Assembly: GCF_011174775.1 (NCBI RefSeq) | Contig: NZ_JAANHS010000009.1 | Coordinates: 62,001 to 126,000 of the forward strand | Direction of reading: 5' to 3' | DNA: 64,000 bases | Source of the DNA: Rhodobacter calidifons | Lineage (GTDB): Bacteria; Pseudomonadota; Alphaproteobacteria; Rhodobacterales; Rhodobacteraceae | Shown: in pieces, positions 57,059-64,000 of the stretch | Layout of the letters: the number at the start of each line of letters is the position of its first letter | Numbering within the stretch: position 1 is the stretch's first letter | The notes under the pieces: generated by a model | Database searches by the model: none | Seen by the model: the letters and a program-made list of their open reading frames with translations, nothing else | What the model was told of the DNA's origin: nothing | Position numbers and translations under genes: made by a program

Positions 57059-59485
57059 ATGAAACAGAGACTTGTGGTGATCGGCGCGGGCATGGCCTCG
57101 GGCCGGATGCTGGAGCATCTGTTCGAGGCGGGCTTTGACGGCGAAGTCACGCTGTTCAACGCCGAGCCGCGCGGGAATTACAACCGGCTGATGCTGTCGC
57201 CGGTGCTGTCGGGCGAGAAGACCTACGACCAGATCGTCACCCATGACGCGGGTTGGTACGAAAGCCATGGCGTGGATTGCCGTTTCGGCGAGCCGGTGGT
57301 GAAGATCGACCGCGAGAACAAGGTGGTCTATTCCGCGCAAGGGGGCGTGCCCTATGACGCGCTGGTCATCGCCACGGGGTCGGCCCCGTTCATCCTTCCG
57401 GTGCCGGGGAAGGACCTGCCTGGGGTCTGCACCTACCGGGATCTGGAAGACACCAACGCGATGATCGCCGCCAGCCGTCCAGGCGCGAAGGCCGTGGTCA
57501 TCGGCGGCGGCCTCTTGGGGCTGGAGGCGGCGGCGGGGATGGCCGCGCGCGGGGCCGAGGTGACGGTGATCCACCTGATGGGCCATCTGATGGAGCGTCA
57601 GCTGGACCCCGCGGCGGGCTATCTCCTGCAGAAGGACCTGGAGGCGCGGGGCATCCGCATCCATTGCAAGGGCGCGACCAAGGCGATCCTTGGCAGGGAC
57701 CGGGTGGAGGCGGTGCTTCTGGAAGACGGGACCGTCTATGACGCCGATCTGGTCTGCATGGCCGTCGGCATCCGGCCCGAGGTGCGGCTGGCCCATGACG
57801 CGCATCTGGAGGTCGGGCGCGGGATCGTGGTCGATGACCAGATGCGCACGAGTGATCCGGCGATCTATGCGCTGGGCGAATGCGTGGAGCATGACAAGCA
57901 GCTGTTCGGGCTGGTCGCGCCGCTCTACGATCAGGCCAAGGTGCTGGCGGCGACCCTGCTGGGGCAGGAGGCGGCGTTCAAGCCGGTGCAGACCGCGACC
58001 AAGCTGAAGGTCACCGGGGTCGATCTCTTCAGCGCGGGCGACTTTGCCGAAGCGCCGGGGCGCGAGGACATCGTGTTCCGCGATCCGGGGCGCGGGGTCT
58101 ACAAGCGGCTGATCCTGGAAGGCGAGCGCCTGATCGGCGCGGTGATGTACGGCGACACCGCCGACGGGTCCTGGTTCTTTGACCTGATCCGGCAGGGAAA
58201 GGACGTCTCAGACCTGCGCGACACGCTGATCTTCGGGCCCGCCTATGCCGGGGGGCCCACCGCAAACCCTCTGGCAGCCGTTGCAGCCTTGCCGCCTGAG
58301 GCGGAAATCTGCGGCTGCAACGGCGTCTGCAAGGGCAGGATCGTTCAGGCCATCGAAGGCGGGGCCACGACGCTGGACATGGTGCGGGCGCAGACCAAGG
58401 CCAGTGCGTCCTGCGGCACCTGCACCGGGCTGGTGGAGCAGGTGATGGCGCTGACCCTGGGCGACGGGTTCACCGCCAACGCCAATCCGCCGATGTGCAA
58501 ATGCACCGACCACACGCATGAGGACGTGCGGCGGCTGATCAAGTCGCGTGGCCTCAAGTCCATTCCGGCGGTGATGCAGGAACTGGGCTGGAAGACCTCG
58601 GGCGGCTGCGCCACCTGCCGGCCGGCGTTGAACTACTACCTCTTGTCCGACTGGCCGCTCGAGTATCGCGACGACCGGCAGTCGCGCTTCGTGAACGAGC
58701 GCAACCACGCCAACATCCAGAAGGACGGCACCTATTCGGTGGTGCCGCGGATGTGGGGCGGCGTCACCACCCCGGCCGAGTTGCGCGCGATTGCGGATGC
58801 GGCCGAGAAATACGCGGTGCCGATGGTCAAGGTCACCGGCGGGCAGCGGATCGACCTTCTGGGGGTCAGGAAAGAGGACCTGCCCGCGATCTGGGCTGAT
58901 CTGAACGCCGCCGGCATGGTCTCGGGCCATGCCTATGCCAAGGGCCTGCGCACGGTGAAGACCTGCGTCGGCACCGAGTTCTGCCGCTTCGGCACGCAGG
59001 ATTCGACCGGGCTGGGGATCAAGCTGGAAAAGCTGCTCTGGGGGGCCTGGACCCCGGCCAAGGTCAAGCTGGCGGTGTCGGGTTGCCCGCGCAACTGCGC
59101 CGAGGCCACCTGCAAGGACGTGGGCGTGGTCTGCGTGGAAAGCGGCTATCAGATCGGCGTCGCGGGGGCGGCGGGGATGGATGTGAAGGAAACCGAACCT
59201 CTGCTGACCGTCGCCACCGAGGACGAGGTGCTCGAGGTCGTCGCGGCCTTCATCCAGCTTTACCGCGAGAATGCGCGCTACCTGCATCGCATCTACAAAT
59301 GGGTGGCCAAGGTGGGCCTCGACTGGTGCCGTGCGCAGGTGGCCGACCCGGCGGCCCGCGCCGCGCTGGTCGAGCGGTTCCGCATCAGCCAGTCGGTCTA
59401 TCAGACCGACCCCTGGGCCGAACATGCCGCCCGTCCCGCCGATTGGGCCCCCGTGGCCGACCTGACGCTGAGGGCCGCCGAATGA
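57059..59485 (+). CDS. nirB: Assimilatory nitrite reductase large subunit NirB (NasB)
   Basis: An 808-residue cytoplasmic flavoprotein. FAD site VVIGAGMASGRMLEHLFEAG (residues 5-24), NAD(P)H site VVIGGGLLGLEAAAGMAARG (near 145), two BFD-type iron-sulfur regions (ICGCNGVCKG...CGTC near 420-460; MCKCTD...GGCATC near 480-522), then the siroheme/4Fe-4S motifs TCVGTEFCRFGTQ and SGCPRNCAEATCK (near 640-690). It reduces nitrite to ammonia with NAD(P)H. It overlaps nirD by 4 bases. Usual length. Confidence 0.96.
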   Translation: MKQRLVVIGAGMASGRMLEHLFEAGFDGEVTLFNAEPRGNYNRLMLSPVLSGEKTYDQIVTHDAGWYESHGVDCRFGEPVVKIDRENKVVYSAQGGVPYDALVIATGSAPFILPVPGKDLPGVCTYRDLEDTNAMIAASRPGAKAVVIGGGLLGLEAAAGMAARGAEVTVIHLMGHLMERQLDPAAGYLLQKDLEARGIRIHCKGATKAILGRDRVEAVLLEDGTVYDADLVCMAVGIRPEVRLAHDAHLEVGRGIVVDDQMRTSDPAIYALGECVEHDKQLFGLVAPLYDQAKVLAATLLGQEAAFKPVQTATKLKVTGVDLFSAGDFAEAPGREDIVFRDPGRGVYKRLILEGERLIGAVMYGDTADGSWFFDLIRQGKDVSDLRDTLIFGPAYAGGPTANPLAAVAALPPEAEICGCNGVCKGRIVQAIEGGATTLDMVRAQTKASASCGTCTGLVEQVMALTLGDGFTANANPPMCKCTDHTHEDVRRLIKSRGLKSIPAVMQELGWKTSGGCATCRPALNYYLLSDWPLEYRDDRQSRFVNERNHANIQKDGTYSVVPRMWGGVTTPAELRAIADAAEKYAVPMVKVTGGQRIDLLGVRKEDLPAIWADLNAAGMVSGHAYAKGLRTVKTCVGTEFCRFGTQDSTGLGIKLEKLLWGAWTPAKVKLAVSGCPRNCAEATCKDVGVVCVESGYQIGVAGAAGMDVKETEPLLTVATEDEVLEVVAAFIQLYRENARYLHRIYKWVAKVGLDWCRAQVADPAARAALVERFRISQSVYQTDPWAEHAARPADWAPVADLTLRAAE

Positions 59486-59814
59486 CCATGATCGACATTG
59501 CCGCCCTGGACGACATCCCCCGCGAGGGCGCGCGCGTGGTGCGCACGGCGCTGGGCTGCATCGCCGTCTTCCGCACCGCCGACGACCGCGTTTTCGCGCT
59601 CGACGACCGCTGCCCGCACAAGGGCGGGCCGCTGTCGGAGGGGATCGTGCACGGGTCCCTTGTGACCTGCCCCCTGCATGGCATGGTTTTCGACCTGGCC
59701 ACCGGGCTGGCGCAGGGGGCCGATACCGGATCGGTCGCCACCCATCCCGCCCGGGTCGAGCGCGGGCGGGTGCTGATCGGGCTTGAGGTCATGCGCGCGA
59801 GACCGGCGGCATGA
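59482..59814 (+). CDS. nirD: Nitrite reductase small subunit NirD, Rieske type
   Basis: A 110-residue Rieske-fold protein. The cluster ligands C-P-H (DRCPHKGGPLSEG) and C-P-L-H (LVTCPLHGMVFDL) are both present, so a 2Fe-2S cluster is expected, whereas many NirD homologues have lost these residues. It partners NirB. ATGA overlaps join it to nirB and nasA on both sides. Confidence 0.94.
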   Translation: MTMIDIAALDDIPREGARVVRTALGCIAVFRTADDRVFALDDRCPHKGGPLSEGIVHGSLVTCPLHGMVFDLATGLAQGADTGSVATHPARVERGRVLIGLEVMRARPAA

Positions 59815-62408
59815 CGGCGCCGGGGCCATCCGTCCGCACCACCTGCCCCTATTGCGGCGTGGGCTGCGGCGTGCTGGCCACGCCCGACGGGCGGGGCGGT
59901 GCGGCCATTGCAGGCGATCCCGACCATCCGGCCAACCGGGGCCGGCTCTGCGTCAAGGGCGCGGCGCTGGGCGAGACGCTGTCGATGCAGGGCCGCCTTC
60001 TCGCGCCGCGGATCGGCGGGGCAGAGGCGACCTGGGATGCGGCGCTGGACCTGATCGCCGAGCGCTTTTCGCGCACCATCGCCGCGCACGGGCCGGATGC
60101 GGTGGCGCTCTACGTCTCGGGCCAGTTGCTGACCGAGGATTACTACGTCGCCAACAAGCTGATGAAGGGCTTCATCGGCAGCGCCAACATCGACACCAAT
60201 TCGCGGCTGTGCATGGCCTCCTCGGTGGCCGGCCACCGCCGCGCCTTCGGCACCGACACGGTGCCGGGGCAGTATGACGATCTGGAACAGGCCGATCTGG
60301 TGGTGCTGGTGGGCACGAACCTCGCCTGGTGCCATCCGGTGCTCTATCAGCGGCTGATGGCGGCGCGGGCGGCGCGTGGCACGAAGATCGTGGTCATCGA
60401 CCCGCGCCGCACCGCCACCTGCGAAGGCGCCGACCTGCACCTCGCCATCGCGCCGGGGGCGGATGCGCATCTGTTCAACCTCCTCCTGTGCCGTCTGTTC
60501 GACACCGGCGGCTTCAGCGCCGCCTTCCTGCCGAAGCTGACCGGGGCCGACGCCGCCCTGACCGCCGCCCGCGCCGCCCGGGCCGAGGCGACCGGCCTCG
60601 ACCCTGCCGATCTGGAACGGTTCCTCGCGCTCTGGGCCGGGACCGAAAAGGTCGTCACCCTCTGGTCGCAGGGCATCAACCAGTCCGACAGCGGCACCGA
60701 CAAGGTGAATGCGATCCTGAACTGCCACCTGGCCACGGGCCGGATCGGGCGGCCCGGCATGGGCCCCTTCAGCGTCACCGGTCAGCCCAATGCCATGGGC
60801 GGGCGCGAGGTGGGGGGGCTTGCCAACATGCTCGCCTGCCATCTGGAGATCGAGAACCCCGTCCATCGCGCGGCGGTGCAGGGGTTCTGGGCCAGCCCGA
60901 CCATGGCCGAACGGCCGGGGCTCAAGTCGGTGGAGATGTTCCGCGCGGTCGAGGCGGGGCGCATCCGCGCGCTGTGGATCCTCCACACCAACCCCGCCGT
61001 CTCGATGCCCGAGGCCGACCGCGTGGCCCGCGCCATCGCCGCCTGCGACTTCGCCGTGGTCAGCGACGTCTGGCCCGACACCGACACCGCGCGACGCGCC
61101 CATGTGCTTCTGCCCGCCGCCGCCTGGGGCGAGAAGGATGGCACGGTGACCAATTCCGAACGCGTCATCAGCCGCCAGCGCGCCTTCCTCGCGCCGCCGG
61201 GTCAGGCACGGCCCGACTGGTGGCAGCTGGCGCAGGTGGCGCGTCGGATGGGCTTTGCCGGGTTCGACTGGGACGGTCCGGCCGCGATCTTTGCCGAACA
61301 CGCCGCGCTTTCGGGGGTGGCGGGTGCGCTTGGCAGCGATTTCGACATCTCGGGCCTTGCCGGGGCGGATTACGATGGCCTGTCCCCTGTGACCTGGCCG
61401 CAGGGAAAGGTCCGCCGACGCCGGTTCTTCGCCGACGGGCAGTTTCACACGCCGGACGGGCGGGGGCGCATGGTGCCCGTCGTGGCGCGGCTGCCCGCCC
61501 CTGTGCCCGAGGCGCAGCCGTTCCGCCTGAACACCGGGCGCATCCGCGACCAGTGGCATACGATGACGCGCACGGGTCTCTCGCCGCGCCTCGCGCAGCA
61601 CCTTGGTGAGCCCTATCTGGAACTGCACCCCCGGGATGCGGCGGCGCTGGGGCTGGCGCCCGCCGCGCTGGCCTGCGTCGAAAGCCCCCAAGGCCGCGCC
61701 ATCCTGCGGGTTCTGGTCAGCGACCGGGTGCGCCCCGGCCATCCCTTCGCGCCGATGCACTGGACCGGCGAAACCGGGCCCACCGGCCGGACCAACGCGT
61801 TGGTGCCGGCGCTGACCGACCCGGTTTCGGGCCAGCCCGCCAGCAAGTCGGCCGCCGTCGCGATCCGCCCCCTTGCCGCCGCCTGGCACGGCTATGCCGT
61901 TTCGCGCACGCCGCTGCGGCCGGATTGCGCCTACTGGGCGACAGCGCCGGTCGCGGGCGGGCACGCGGCCGAACTGGCCTGCACCGAAGCGCCGGGGGAC
62001 TGGACGGCGCTGGCGACCCGCATCCTCGGCGCCGCCCCGGACATGGCACTGACCGACCGGGCGCGCGGCATCCACCGCTTTGCCGTGCTTCAGGCGGGGC
62101 GCCTGAGCGCAGCGCTGTTCCTCTCGCCCGAACCCGTGGTGCTGGCGCGCGGGCATCTGGCGGGGCTTCTGGGCCAGAGCGCCCCGGCCGCGCTGGCCGG
62201 TCGCGCCCCGGCCGACCTGCCCGATCCGGGGCCCACCGTCTGCGCCTGCCTCAATGTCGGGCTCAACACCCTGATGCGCGCCATCGCGGCGGGCGAGGTG
62301 ACGACACTCGCCGAAATCGGCGCCGCCCTCGGCGCGGGCACCAACTGCGGCTCCTGCCGGCCGGAGCTTGCCGCCCTACTCGACCTCCGGCGCATCGCGG
62401 CGGAATGA
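59811..62408 (+). CDS. nasA: Assimilatory nitrate reductase catalytic subunit NasA
   Basis: An 865-residue cytoplasmic bis-MGD molybdoenzyme. A 4Fe-4S site lies at the N-terminus (TTCPYCGVGCGVLA, fourth cysteine in GRLCVKGAALGE), then the molybdopterin domains (LTEDYYVANKLMKGFIGSAN, TNSRLCMASSV, SVTGQPNAMGGREVGGLAN, WGEKDGTVTNSERVISRQR). The C-terminus bears a BFD-like 2Fe-2S region (VCACLNVG...TNCGSCRPEL). It reduces nitrate to nitrite for NirBD, with electrons via the C-terminal cluster; no separate NasB-type electron donor gene is visible in the window. Confidence 0.96.
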   Translation: MTAPGPSVRTTCPYCGVGCGVLATPDGRGGAAIAGDPDHPANRGRLCVKGAALGETLSMQGRLLAPRIGGAEATWDAALDLIAERFSRTIAAHGPDAVALYVSGQLLTEDYYVANKLMKGFIGSANIDTNSRLCMASSVAGHRRAFGTDTVPGQYDDLEQADLVVLVGTNLAWCHPVLYQRLMAARAARGTKIVVIDPRRTATCEGADLHLAIAPGADAHLFNLLLCRLFDTGGFSAAFLPKLTGADAALTAARAARAEATGLDPADLERFLALWAGTEKVVTLWSQGINQSDSGTDKVNAILNCHLATGRIGRPGMGPFSVTGQPNAMGGREVGGLANMLACHLEIENPVHRAAVQGFWASPTMAERPGLKSVEMFRAVEAGRIRALWILHTNPAVSMPEADRVARAIAACDFAVVSDVWPDTDTARRAHVLLPAAAWGEKDGTVTNSERVISRQRAFLAPPGQARPDWWQLAQVARRMGFAGFDWDGPAAIFAEHAALSGVAGALGSDFDISGLAGADYDGLSPVTWPQGKVRRRRFFADGQFHTPDGRGRMVPVVARLPAPVPEAQPFRLNTGRIRDQWHTMTRTGLSPRLAQHLGEPYLELHPRDAAALGLAPAALACVESPQGRAILRVLVSDRVRPGHPFAPMHWTGETGPTGRTNALVPALTDPVSGQPASKSAAVAIRPLAAAWHGYAVSRTPLRPDCAYWATAPVAGGHAAELACTEAPGDWTALATRILGAAPDMALTDRARGIHRFAVLQAGRLSAALFLSPEPVVLARGHLAGLLGQSAPAALAGRAPADLPDPGPTVCACLNVGLNTLMRAIAAGEVTTLAEIGAALGAGTNCGSCRPELAALLDLRRIAAE

Positions 62409-62427
62409 CCCCGGACGGAGTGCTGCC

Positions 62428-63363
62428 ATGACCTTCCTGCCCCCCTTTCCCGCCGCCGCCGATCCCGCAACCGGCACCCCGGTGCAGGGCTCGATCGCGC
62501 TGGTCGGCGCAGGGCCGGGGGCAGCCGACCTGCTCACGCTGCGCGCGCTGCGCCACCTGCGGGCGGCAGATGCCATCTTCTACGACCGCCTGGTGGATCC
62601 GGCGGTGCTGGAGCTTTCCCGGCCCGAGGCGCAACGGGTTTTCGTGGGCAAGGAGGTCGGCGCCTGTGCCTGGCCGCAGGAACGGATCGACGCCATGATC
62701 GTGGCCGCCGCCCGGCGGGGCCTGCGCGTGGTGCGGCTGAAATCGGGTGATCCCTCGATCTTCGGGCGGGCGGCCGAGGAACTGGCCGCCGCCCGCGCCG
62801 CAGGCATTCCGGTCGAGATCGTGCCCGGCGTCACCGCCGCCAGTGCTGCCGCTGCGGCGCTCGGTCGTCCGCTGACCGAACGGGGCGAGACCGGCGCGCT
62901 GGTCATCGCCACCGCCACCTGCCGCCCGGGCGAGCCCGCGCCCGACCTCGCCGCGCATTTGCGTCCCGGCACGACGCTGGCCGTCTACATGGGCGCGCAG
63001 GCGGCCCGGACACTGGCCCGGGCGATCATCGCCGCCGGCCGGCCGGACGGGATCGAGGTCGAGATCGTCACCGCCGCCAGCACCCGTGCCGAGACGGCCC
63101 TCCGCACCACCTTGCGCGCGATGGCCGAAGGCCGGATCGGCCCCGTTGCGGCGCCGGCCCTGATCCTGATGCGCTACACCAAGGGCATGGCCGGCTGCAA
63201 GGATGGACCGCCCGACGCCGCACGCCGCGAAACAACGGCCGAGGGTCCGGCGTCGTCGCCCGTCCGCTCGGCCTTCACCTCGGCGAAAGTCCGGCCGTCG
63301 CCGTCGAGGATTGCGTCGCGGACCGTCTCGGCCTGCCAGCGTTCCACGGCGGCATCGACGTAA
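62428..63363 (+). CDS. cobA: Uroporphyrinogen-III C-methyltransferase (siroheme synthesis), altered 3-prime end
   Basis: SUMT that starts siroheme synthesis for NirB. Motifs: VGAGPGAADLLTLRALRHL (SAM loop, near 27), FYDRLVDPAVL, VRLKSGDPSIFGRAAEE (near 100), VEIVPGVTAASAAAAALGRP and APALILM near 245. After about 63170 the family sequence stops; the last 60 codons (from RYTKGMAG on) lie over the antisense of the phage methylase gene and look foreign. Only a few native C-terminal residues are missing, so the enzyme may still fold and work with a foreign tail. Confidence 0.88.
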   Translation: MTFLPPFPAAADPATGTPVQGSIALVGAGPGAADLLTLRALRHLRAADAIFYDRLVDPAVLELSRPEAQRVFVGKEVGACAWPQERIDAMIVAAARRGLRVVRLKSGDPSIFGRAAEELAAARAAGIPVEIVPGVTAASAAAAALGRPLTERGETGALVIATATCRPGEPAPDLAAHLRPGTTLAVYMGAQAARTLARAIIAAGRPDGIEVEIVTAASTRAETALRTTLRAMAEGRIGPVAAPALILMRYTKGMAGCKDGPPDAARRETTAEGPASSPVRSAFTSAKVRPSPSRIASRTVSACQRSTAAST

Positions 63364-64000
63364 GCCGGGCCGATCTCCATCGCGAAGACGCGGCGGCCCT
63401 CCACCGGACGCCCGCCTTGATCCGCCTCACCCTCGCCCGCGATGATCTGAGAGCCCGAGCCCGAGAACGGCACGCAGCAGTGCCCGCCCCGCGCGACGTG
63501 CTGGCGCATCGGGCTGCCGAAGGCGTGGCGCGGCTTCGGCGTCGGCTGGTCGGGCCGGTCGTCCTTGGCGAAGGACGGCATCTCCCATGTCGAGGGCAGC
63601 GTCTGCTCGGCAACTTTCGGCGGCCGGTTCCGGCGGCACCAGCCCATGAAGCAGGGCTCGTGCTTCCACAGGTAGTGCGAGCGGGTCAGCACTCCCCGGT
63701 CCTTCACCCAGATGATCTGCTGATGGACGAAGGCGCCCGCCTTCTCCCAGCAGGCCTCCAGCATCGCCTGGCGGCGCGAGGCGTGCCAGCAGTACCAGGC
63801 GGCGTTCTCTGCGATGGCCTCGGCCACGGCCGCAGCGATGAAGCCGTCGTAAAGCTCGGCCCCCTGCGAACTGTCATCCCAGGTTGTGCCGTAGGACGCC
63901 GACCAATCTTTGTTGCGGGTCGGGTGGTTCAAACCGTCATAGTCAACGAGGTAAGGCGGGTCGGTTGCAAACAGGATCGCCCGTTCGCCATTCATCAGGC
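63174..64000 (-). CDS. Phage-type DNA methyltransferase (5-prime end beyond the window)
   Basis: The catalytic motif DPPY (in ILFATDPPYLVDYDGLNHPT), WYCWHASRRQAML, HQQIIWVKDRGVLTRSHYLW, KHEPCFMGW and the SAM-loop CVPFSGSGSQIIAGE with the following RRVFAMEIGPAYVDAAVERW show an N6-adenine/N4-cytosine methylase of the phage ParB-methylase type. About 273 C-terminal residues are visible; the N-terminus is upstream, past 64000. The last 25 residues (after FAEVKAERTG) look unlike the family, so its 3-prime end is also at the junction with the SUMT gene. Whether an N-terminal ParB domain is attached cannot be seen. Confidence 0.85.
   Translation of the reverse strand, partial: LMNGERAILFATDPPYLVDYDGLNHPTRNKDWSASYGTTWDDSSQGAELYDGFIAAAVAEAIAENAAWYCWHASRRQAMLEACWEKAGAFVHQQIIWVKDRGVLTRSHYLWKHEPCFMGWCRRNRPPKVAEQTLPSTWEMPSFAKDDRPDQPTPKPRHAFGSPMRQHVARGGHCCVPFSGSGSQIIAGEGEADQGGRPVEGRRVFAMEIGPAYVDAAVERWQAETVRDAILDGDGRTFAEVKAERTGDDAGPSAVVSRRAASGGPSLQPAMPLV

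Noticed and set aside
46975-63995. A 16-kb island inserted into a single ParB-methylase gene
   Set aside because: Both parts are on the minus strand, but the front of the gene is on the left and the back on the right, the opposite of what one insertion would leave.

Overview
The window looks like a chromosomal or large-plasmid segment of a GC-rich alphaproteobacterium, most likely Rhodobacteraceae. The reasons are gene content (fragments resembling gene-transfer-agent and Rhodobacter-phage genes, an ArsJ operon, a NasTS-controlled nitrate cluster), high GC, and an intergenic repeat of a type common in that family. No tRNA, rRNA or CRISPR array was seen.

Layout. (1) 1-8482, + strand: a glycan/oligosaccharide operon with a sugar ABC transporter (two permeases and an ATPase; the binding protein lies off the left edge), a GH2 beta-mannosidase, a sugar isomerase-like TIM barrel, a Gfo/Idh/MocA oxidoreductase and a GH43 beta-xylosidase. 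(2) 8502-10846: a GntR/FCD regulator and a class III aminotransferase whose upstream regions share TTGATCAA palindromes. (3) 11463-14676: an arsenate operon with an ArsR-ArsC fusion, an ars-type GAPDH and ArsJ, which together export arsenate as 1-arseno-3-phosphoglycerate. (4) 15048-24998: a protein-quality-control island of the transmissible-locus-of-stress-tolerance type (FtsH, PsiE, ClpK, three Hsp20s, a Do-like protease, an M48 protease), with a divergent NDUFS4-like gene. A sigma-32-like promoter and a hairpin that masks the Shine-Dalgarno sequence precede the hsp20 genes. (5) 25160-33586: a non-phosphorylating pentose (sugar-acid) pathway with an ABC importer and a GntR regulator. (6) 33912-46902: a second catabolic cluster under a LacI regulator (ABC importer, HisD/HpsN-like dehydrogenase, SnoaL-like proteins, SDR, bicupin, MetE-like methyltransferase, hydrolase/RraA chimera) whose substrate I cannot name. 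(7) 46975-52000: a patchwork of phage-like genes, a 3-prime remnant of arsenite oxidase aioA, a DUF2478 gene, an IS481-type element and a remnant of a GTA-like baseplate gene. (8) 52024-63170: nasT-nasS, an ANTAR antitermination leader, nrtA-nrtB-nrtD-type transporter, nirBD, nasA and a truncated siroheme methyltransferase, ending abruptly in a phage-like DNA methylase that runs off the window.

A striking feature is decay concentrated between 29.7 and 47 kb: three transporter genes each carry a single in-frame TAG, three enzyme genes carry a single-base frameshift, and one gene is an in-frame chimera. Nothing comparable is seen in 1-29 kb or in the nitrate genes apart from the truncated last gene. 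This is either real loss of two sugar/organic-acid importers and their pathways, or a local sequence-quality problem; raw reads would decide.

All product names come from reading the translations and recalling family motifs; no database search was run.
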